A stretch of DNA of 64,000 bases from the NCBI GenBank assembly GCA_021773795.1, contig JAJFJT010000027.1:54133-118132 (forward strand). Direction: 5' to 3'. Below are positions 60,337 to 64,000 of the stretch, one piece after another. The stretch is from Gammaproteobacteria bacterium. Lineage in GTDB: Bacteria > Pseudomonadota > Gammaproteobacteria > HK1. Under the pieces are notes generated by a model. It ran no database searches, was not told the origin of the DNA, and worked only from the letters and a program-made list of their open reading frames with translations. Position 1 is the first letter of the stretch. Every line of letters starts with the position of its first letter. Both the position numbers and the translations under genes were made by a program.

Positions 60337-61659
60337 ATGAACAAATCCCTGCTGACAACTTTTCTGCTGCTTACCGGACTAGGTTTATCCCAACTGTCCG
60401 TGGGCGGTGATATGGCATCGAAATCCATGGAAAAAATGCCGATGAAGAAAGACATGATGGACAAGTCCTCCATGGAAGCGATGCCGATGAAAAAAGACGC
60501 GATGGAAAAGTCTTCTATGGAAAAGATGCCTATGAAGGAAGGCACGATGGAGAAGCCTGCCATGGAAACCATGCCCATGAAGAAGGACATGATGGAGAAG
60601 CCCGCCATGGATAAGGCGCCCATGAAGAAAGGCATGATGGACGGCGCAAGCGGTGTGGCCATTGCCACCTTTGCAGGCGGCTGCTTCTGGTGCGTGGAAT
60701 CGGATTTCGAGAAGGTGCCCGGTGTGCACAAGGCGATCTCCGGCTACAGTGGCGGCAGCGTGGAACATCCCACCTACGATCAGGTTTCATCCGGCAAGAC
60801 CAAGCATACCGAAGCGGTCCAGGTATATTACGACCCCAAGGTCATTAGCTACGAGGGTCTGCTACAGGCCTTGTGGCGCCGGATCGACCCCACCGATGGC
60901 AATGGCCAGTTTTCAGATCGTGGAAAGCAGTATCGCCCGGCGGTGTTCTACAACAACGATGACGAACGCAAGGCAGCCGAACGCTCACTCAAGGAACTGG
61001 CACGATCCGGTCGCTACCAGCTCCCCGTCGCACTGGAAATCGTGCCCTTAAAAAAATTCTATGTTGCCGAGGATGATCACCAGGACTATTACAAAGTCAG
61101 CCCTGTCCGTTACAAGTACTATCGCTACCTTTCGGGCCGTGACCAGTTTCTGGAAAAAATCTGGGGTGATGATCTGCACCCTGACTTTCGCAAGTACGGG
61201 AAAATGAAAACCATGAGTAAAACCTACAGTAAACCCGCCGACGCCGAGCTGAAGCAACGTCTTACCTTGCTACAGTACAAGGTGACCCAGAAGGAAGGCA
61301 CGGAACGGCCCTACCAGAACGAATACTGGGACGAGAAACGCGCCGGAATTTATGTGGACATCGTGTCTGGCGAACCGCTCTTTTCATCCAACGAGAAGTT
61401 TGATTCCGGCACTGGCTGGCCGAGTTTTTACCAGCCACTAAAGGGCATCAAGATCGTCGAGAAAGTCGACCACAGCCTGTTCGGAAAGCGTATCGAAGTA
61501 CGCAGCAAACATGCGGATTCGCATCTGGGTCACGTCTTCGACGACGGCCCCGCCCCTACCGGCCTGCGCTACTGCATCAACTCCGCATCACTGAAATTTG
61601 TTCCCAAAGAGGAACTGGGGAAGCAGGGCTATGAGCAATATGCGGGACTGTTTAAATAG
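60337..61659 (+). CDS. msrAB: Secreted MsrA-MsrB fusion with Met-rich repeat linker
   Basis: A 440-residue exported protein. The signal peptide ([20 protein letters not shown]) is followed by residues about 26-103 made of five tandem units of about 15 residues such as [15 protein letters not shown], carrying about 23 methionines. MsrA follows: [20 protein letters not shown] (catalytic Cys) to about residue 265. Msr[41 protein letters not shown], then [11 protein letters not shown] with its catalytic Cys; the zinc cysteine pairs are absent. It reduces both methionine sulfoxide epimers in periplasmic proteins. The methionine-rich linker is unusual and could be a substrate or oxidant trap. AGGAAGCC precedes ATG 60337. 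Confidence 0.95.
   Translation: MNKSLLTTFLLLTGLGLSQLSVGGDMASKSMEKMPMKKDMMDKSSMEAMPMKKDAMEKSSMEKMPMKEGTMEKPAMETMPMKKDMMEKPAMDKAPMKKGMMDGASGVAIATFAGGCFWCVESDFEKVPGVHKAISGYSGGSVEHPTYDQVSSGKTKHTEAVQVYYDPKVISYEGLLQALWRRIDPTDGNGQFSDRGKQYRPAVFYNNDDERKAAERSLKELARSGRYQLPVALEIVPLKKFYVAEDDHQDYYKVSPVRYKYYRYLSGRDQFLEKIWGDDLHPDFRKYGKMKTMSKTYSKPADAELKQRLTLLQYKVTQKEGTERPYQNEYWDEKRAGIYVDIVSGEPLFSSNEKFDSGTGWPSFYQPLKGIKIVEKVDHSLFGKRIEVRSKHADSHLGHVFDDGPAPTGLRYCINSASLKFVPKEELGKQGYEQYAGLFK
60418..60650 (+). repeat. 45-base tandem repeats coding for the Met-rich linker
   Basis: Units begin TCCATGGAAAAAATGCCGATG and its variants, spaced 45 bases, about five copies, within the msrAB gene. The repeats keep the frame, encoding MExMPMKKDxMEK-type units. 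Confidence 0.85.
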
Positions 61660-61725
61660 GAAGTTCCTGATTGCGGTAAAGAATATAAAGAATATAGCGA
61701 TGTAAGAACTTGCTCCGCAGTTCTT

Positions 61726-62112
61726 TCATGCGCTCTTTACCGGGCCGGGATACTGAGCCACCAAAGCATCGGATGTCAGCAACGTAATGCCCTCATCCAT
61801 CGCCTGAGCAACCAATATGCGATCAAAAGGGTCTTTGTGAATTAGCGGTAGACTGTCTATAGCGACAGCGTGCTCACTGACTATGGGCAGTTCGTTATAA
61901 CCGTTGTCCAGTAGCCCCCTTCGCAGCAATCTTGCATCTGCCTGAAAATCATCCCTGCCCAAGCCACTCTTAATGGCAATCTCCCACAGACTGGCTGCAC
62001 TGAAAAACAGCTCGTTTTCCGCATTACCAATCAAGGCACGGGCATCAGCAGACAGTCGCTCTGGCTCGCCGGCTACCCACAGCAATAGATGAGTATCCAG
62101 TAGCAGTTTCAA
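61726..62112 (-). CDS. PIN-domain (VapC-like) toxin
   Basis: A 128-residue PIN ribonuclease. MKLLLDTHLLLWVAGEPERL has the first acidic residue, SAASLWEIAIKSGLG the second Glu, and HKDPFDRILVAQAMDEGITL the third group with LLTSDALVAQYPG. This is the PIN type usually paired with Phd/YefM antitoxins. It overlaps its antitoxin by four bases (ATGA). Complete. Confidence 0.93.
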   Translation of the reverse strand: MKLLLDTHLLLWVAGEPERLSADARALIGNAENELFFSAASLWEIAIKSGLGRDDFQADARLLRRGLLDNGYNELPIVSEHAVAIDSLPLIHKDPFDRILVAQAMDEGITLLTSDALVAQYPGPVKSA

Positions 62113-62354
62113 GCGTCGCCACCAAAAACCTGCTCGATTTCCGCGCGGCCCATCTCATCGAAATCATCAGGCACAGAAATCTGCCCTGCCATAAAGCCCA
62201 ACCGCTTCATCTGCCCCGGTTCAGGCGCACTCAAAGCCATCACTTTGACCAGCGGCTTACCCGCCTTGGCAATAATAAATGGCTCCCCTTGGGTGGCTTC
62301 CTCAATCAATCGTGAAAGATGTGTTTTGGCTTCGTGAATATTAACGGTATGCAT
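62109..62354 (-). CDS. Phd/YefM-type antitoxin of the PIN toxin
   Basis: An 81-residue antitoxin: MHTVNIHEAKTHLSRLIEEA, then GEPFIIAKAGKPLVKVMALS, typical of PIN-partner Phd proteins, and a toxin-binding tail (SVPDDFDEMGRAEIEQVFGG). ATG 62354 is preferred; an upstream in-frame codon at 62369 adds five residues. It precedes the toxin gene. Confidence 0.92.
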   Translation of the reverse strand: MHTVNIHEAKTHLSRLIEEATQGEPFIIAKAGKPLVKVMALSAPEPGQMKRLGFMAGQISVPDDFDEMGRAEIEQVFGGDA

Positions 62355-62578
62355 AACAACCTCGATCAAACTAAGTCTATCTAGTCCAGTCTATAGTCCT
62401 GATTTTAAGCACATTCTTTTATAGCGCAACCTTTTCGGGGTCCCGGATGTCCAAATCGCAGTCAGAGACTGGGGCACATATTTTCTCCCTCGGTAATAAC
62501 CCGCTGATTATTAGAGTTAAATCACATGGATAGCATCATCATGCTATATTGCCGCGCTTTCTTTTTTGAGGTTTTGTT

Positions 62579-62947
62579 ATGGTCGTAATTCGGTGGATTC
62601 TCGGGAAAATTATTCTGTTTCTGGATACCGTATTTTCTCCCACAGGCATTAAACGCCCGACTGAGCAGCAGGCAGCCATCGATACCCAGACGGCTCAGCT
62701 GACGCTCTATCAATATCTCGCCTGTCCCTTTTGCGTGAAGGTTCGGCGTGCCATGAAACGCCAGTCGCTCAACATAGAAACCCGAGATGCCAAGCGCGAC
62801 AGTCAATTCCGTGAAGAACTGCTTCAGGGCGGCGGAAAACTGAAGGTTCCCTGCCTTAGAGTCGAAGAAGACGGTGATATACGCTGGATTTATGAGTCAT
62901 CCAATATCATCAGTTATCTGAAACAGAGCTTCTGTCCCGACCAATAA
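62579..62947 (+). CDS. Glutaredoxin/GST-N-like protein with N-terminal anchor
   Basis: A 122-residue protein. Residues 1-22 (VVIRWILGKIILFLDTVFSP) look like a membrane anchor. A thioredoxin fold follows, with LTLYQYLACPFCVKVRRAMK (CPFC redox site), LKVPCLRVEEDGDIRWIYES (cis-Pro loop) and SSNIISYLKQSF, as in the GST N-terminal domain. It likely works on membrane-near thiols with glutathione. ATG 62579 is preceded by a GAGGTTTTGTT segment. Confidence 0.88.
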   Translation: MVVIRWILGKIILFLDTVFSPTGIKRPTEQQAAIDTQTAQLTLYQYLACPFCVKVRRAMKRQSLNIETRDAKRDSQFREELLQGGGKLKVPCLRVEEDGDIRWIYESSNIISYLKQSFCPDQ

Positions 62948-63044
62948 TTAAGGGAACAGAAAATTTCAGTATAGGGTCTAAATGTGGGCCAGCAGGACCC
63001 CAGACAGCATGCCAGGCCATTTCATTCGTAATCCTCTCTCTTTC

Positions 63045-63152
63045 AAAGAGCCTGGATGTAAGCACAGTCATGCCCTCAAAGAGATCTTTGTGGATCAGTG
63101 GCAAGCTATAGACAGCAATCGTCTGGCGCCCGCACGAAGAGAGAAGGGACAA
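63045..63152 (-). pseudogene. Relic of a second PIN-domain toxin
   Basis: The translated piece AVYSLPLIHKDLFEGMTVLT matches AIDSLPLIHKDPFDRILVAQ...EGITLLT of the intact PIN toxin at 61726-62112, but with about ten residues deleted and neither the N-terminal Asp nor other active residues. It is a short degenerate fragment. Confidence 0.6.
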
Positions 63153-63195
63153 TAAGTGTTATGTCCCGCCATTTTTAAAGGATTCCATGCTCATC

Positions 63196-64000
63196 TCAAT
63201 CCCGGCGAAGTCCCGAGTTCGTGGAGATTGGGGTGGGATACTTCAATACAACCCAGTACGTCGAAAAAATAAATGTCGTAATCGTAGCGATTTGCACCAC
63301 CATGGCCTTTTCTGCCGACAGTACACCCGCTGACAACGCAGCGAACACGACCAGGAGAGAGAATTCACTGGACTGCCCCAAACGCACTGACAACTCCCGT
63401 GACAATTCCGCAGACTCCCCGCTCTTCAGGAATGCAAAGTGAAACACCCAAGCCTTCAAAGGTACCAGAAGCATGCCGAAAACGATCGCAGGAACAAGGA
63501 GGCTGGAGGCCAGACGAACATCCAGTTCCGCCCCGATGGCAAAAAAGAAGAGAATGAGGAAGAACTCGCGCAACGGTTTCAGATGTTCGGCGATGACGAG
63601 AGCCACCGGGCTCGATGCGATGGATAGTCCGGCCAAAAAAGCACCCATTTCATAAGAAAGACCAAGAACGTGCGCGGTCTCGGCCCATAGCAGGCACCAG
63701 CCCAAAGTCGCCACAAAAGTGTATTCCTGAACCACATCGAATTTTCTCAGCAGCGGGACCATCACGTAACGCACACCGGCAAACGAAAGCAGGCACAGAA
63801 GCGCAAACTTTCCTGCAAGCATCGCAAAAGTCATCAGCACATGGCCGTTCTTTTCGCCAGTGATGAAGAGAATGACAAGTATGGCCAGCACATCCTGCAG
63901 AAGAAGGATGCTGGTCATAATCTCCCCCGTCCGTTGATGGTGCAAAGCAGTGGTGGGAACCAGCTTCAGGCCGACAACCGTGCTCGAAAACATCATGGCT
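63196..64000 (-). CDS. CPA2-family cation:proton antiporter (KefB-like), partial
   Basis: The 3' 267 codons; the start is beyond the right edge. About eight helices are visible. AMMFSSTVVGLKLVPTTAL and LLQDVLAILVILFITG carry the CPA2 core motif (FSST...LK, QD), and SYEMGAFLAGLSIASSP the following one. The protein ends soon after the membrane region (YPTPISTNSGLRRD), without a TrkA-N nucleotide-binding domain, so it is a short form. It probably exchanges K+ or Na+ for H+ at the inner membrane. Confidence 0.88.
   Translation of the reverse strand, partial: AMMFSSTVVGLKLVPTTALHHQRTGEIMTSILLLQDVLAILVILFITGEKNGHVLMTFAMLAGKFALLCLLSFAGVRYVMVPLLRKFDVVQEYTFVATLGWCLLWAETAHVLGLSYEMGAFLAGLSIASSPVALVIAEHLKPLREFFLILFFFAIGAELDVRLASSLLVPAIVFGMLLVPLKAWVFHFAFLKSGESAELSRELSVRLGQSSEFSLLVVFAALSAGVLSAEKAMVVQIATITTFIFSTYWVVLKYPTPISTNSGLRRD

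Noticed and set aside
60418..60650. Tandem 45-base units as a CRISPR or VNTR outside genes
   Set aside because: They keep the reading frame of msrAB and encode its linker; no spacers are present.
1..64000. tRNA, rRNA and CRISPR loci
   Set aside because: All gaps were read for cloverleaf-like arms, rRNA-like sequence and spaced repeats; none was convincing.

Overview
The window reads as a chromosomal segment of a facultatively anaerobic gammaproteobacterium. The housekeeping genes fit this: mpl-ubiX, pdxH, rnd, yaaA, tesA beside ybbA/ybbP, sdaA, acs, a DUF2058 gene and a TIGR02647 gene. A DsrE-family protein, a CISM-type molybdoenzyme operon, pyruvate:ferredoxin oxidoreductase, a c-type cytochrome and a CcdA-type thiol transporter suggest a redox-versatile, possibly sulfur-active lineage. 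The genus cannot be fixed from sequence alone. No rRNA, tRNA, CRISPR array, phage or complete insertion sequence was seen.

Layout. 0-6 kb: end of mpl, ubiX, a LON-domain protein, an AEC transporter, a PPOX-fold flavoprotein, a DsrE/LysR divergent pair and a MOSC protein. 6-8.1 kb: a small accessory patch with a membrane protein, a broken XRE antitoxin and an intact CcdAB-type pair. 8.2-12.3 kb: a four-gene CoA operon (acyl-CoA dehydrogenase, CoA-transferase, itaconyl/mesaconyl-C4-CoA hydratase, citramalyl-CoA lyase) that looks like itaconate/mesaconate breakdown to pyruvate and acetyl-CoA. 12.5-20 kb: housekeeping genes including pdxH and tesA/ABC exporter. 20.4-25 kb: nifJ with its dihydroorotate-dehydrogenase-like partner. 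25-31.7 kb: a stress or detoxification block governed by a sigma-54 activator with two near-identical PAS domains. Two leftward operons carry sigma-54-type promoters and a shared palindromic upstream site; this block also holds a frameshifted hydrolase and a decayed PPOX gene. 32-37.8 kb: transporter, peroxiredoxin, shikimate-kinase-like protein, ArsR-rhodanese regulator with MFS transporter, MscS channel. 38-43 kb: a molybdopterin oxidoreductase operon (FeS, NrfD, catalytic, TorD chaperone) behind a perfect FNR-type box. 43-49 kb: rnd, yaaA, a YefM/YoeB pair and two serine/threonine deaminases.

49.7-51.4 kb is the most unusual stretch: an AT-rich run of small unknown genes separated by two attC-like recombination sites. 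The cassette ends obey the integron rule that the first bases of each cassette complement the R'' box of its own attC. No integrase is present, so this is an integrase-less cassette cluster of three cassettes, the last one truncated. 51.5-64 kb: cytochrome c, acs, methyltransferase, CcdA, then a two-component system followed by DUF1223 and a secreted MsrA-MsrB fusion with a methionine-rich repeat linker, a PIN/Phd toxin pair with a nearby PIN relic, a glutaredoxin-like protein and a partial CPA2 antiporter.

The intergenic regions are rich in dispersed repeats. There is one family of about 160-bp imperfect palindromes, a related family of about 140 bp, a composite family of up to about 195 bp with CCGTCAT/ATGACGG ends, and short GGCGGA hairpins. 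One composite copy supplies the C-terminus of a membrane protein. All functional calls are from motif and context reading; no database search was run.
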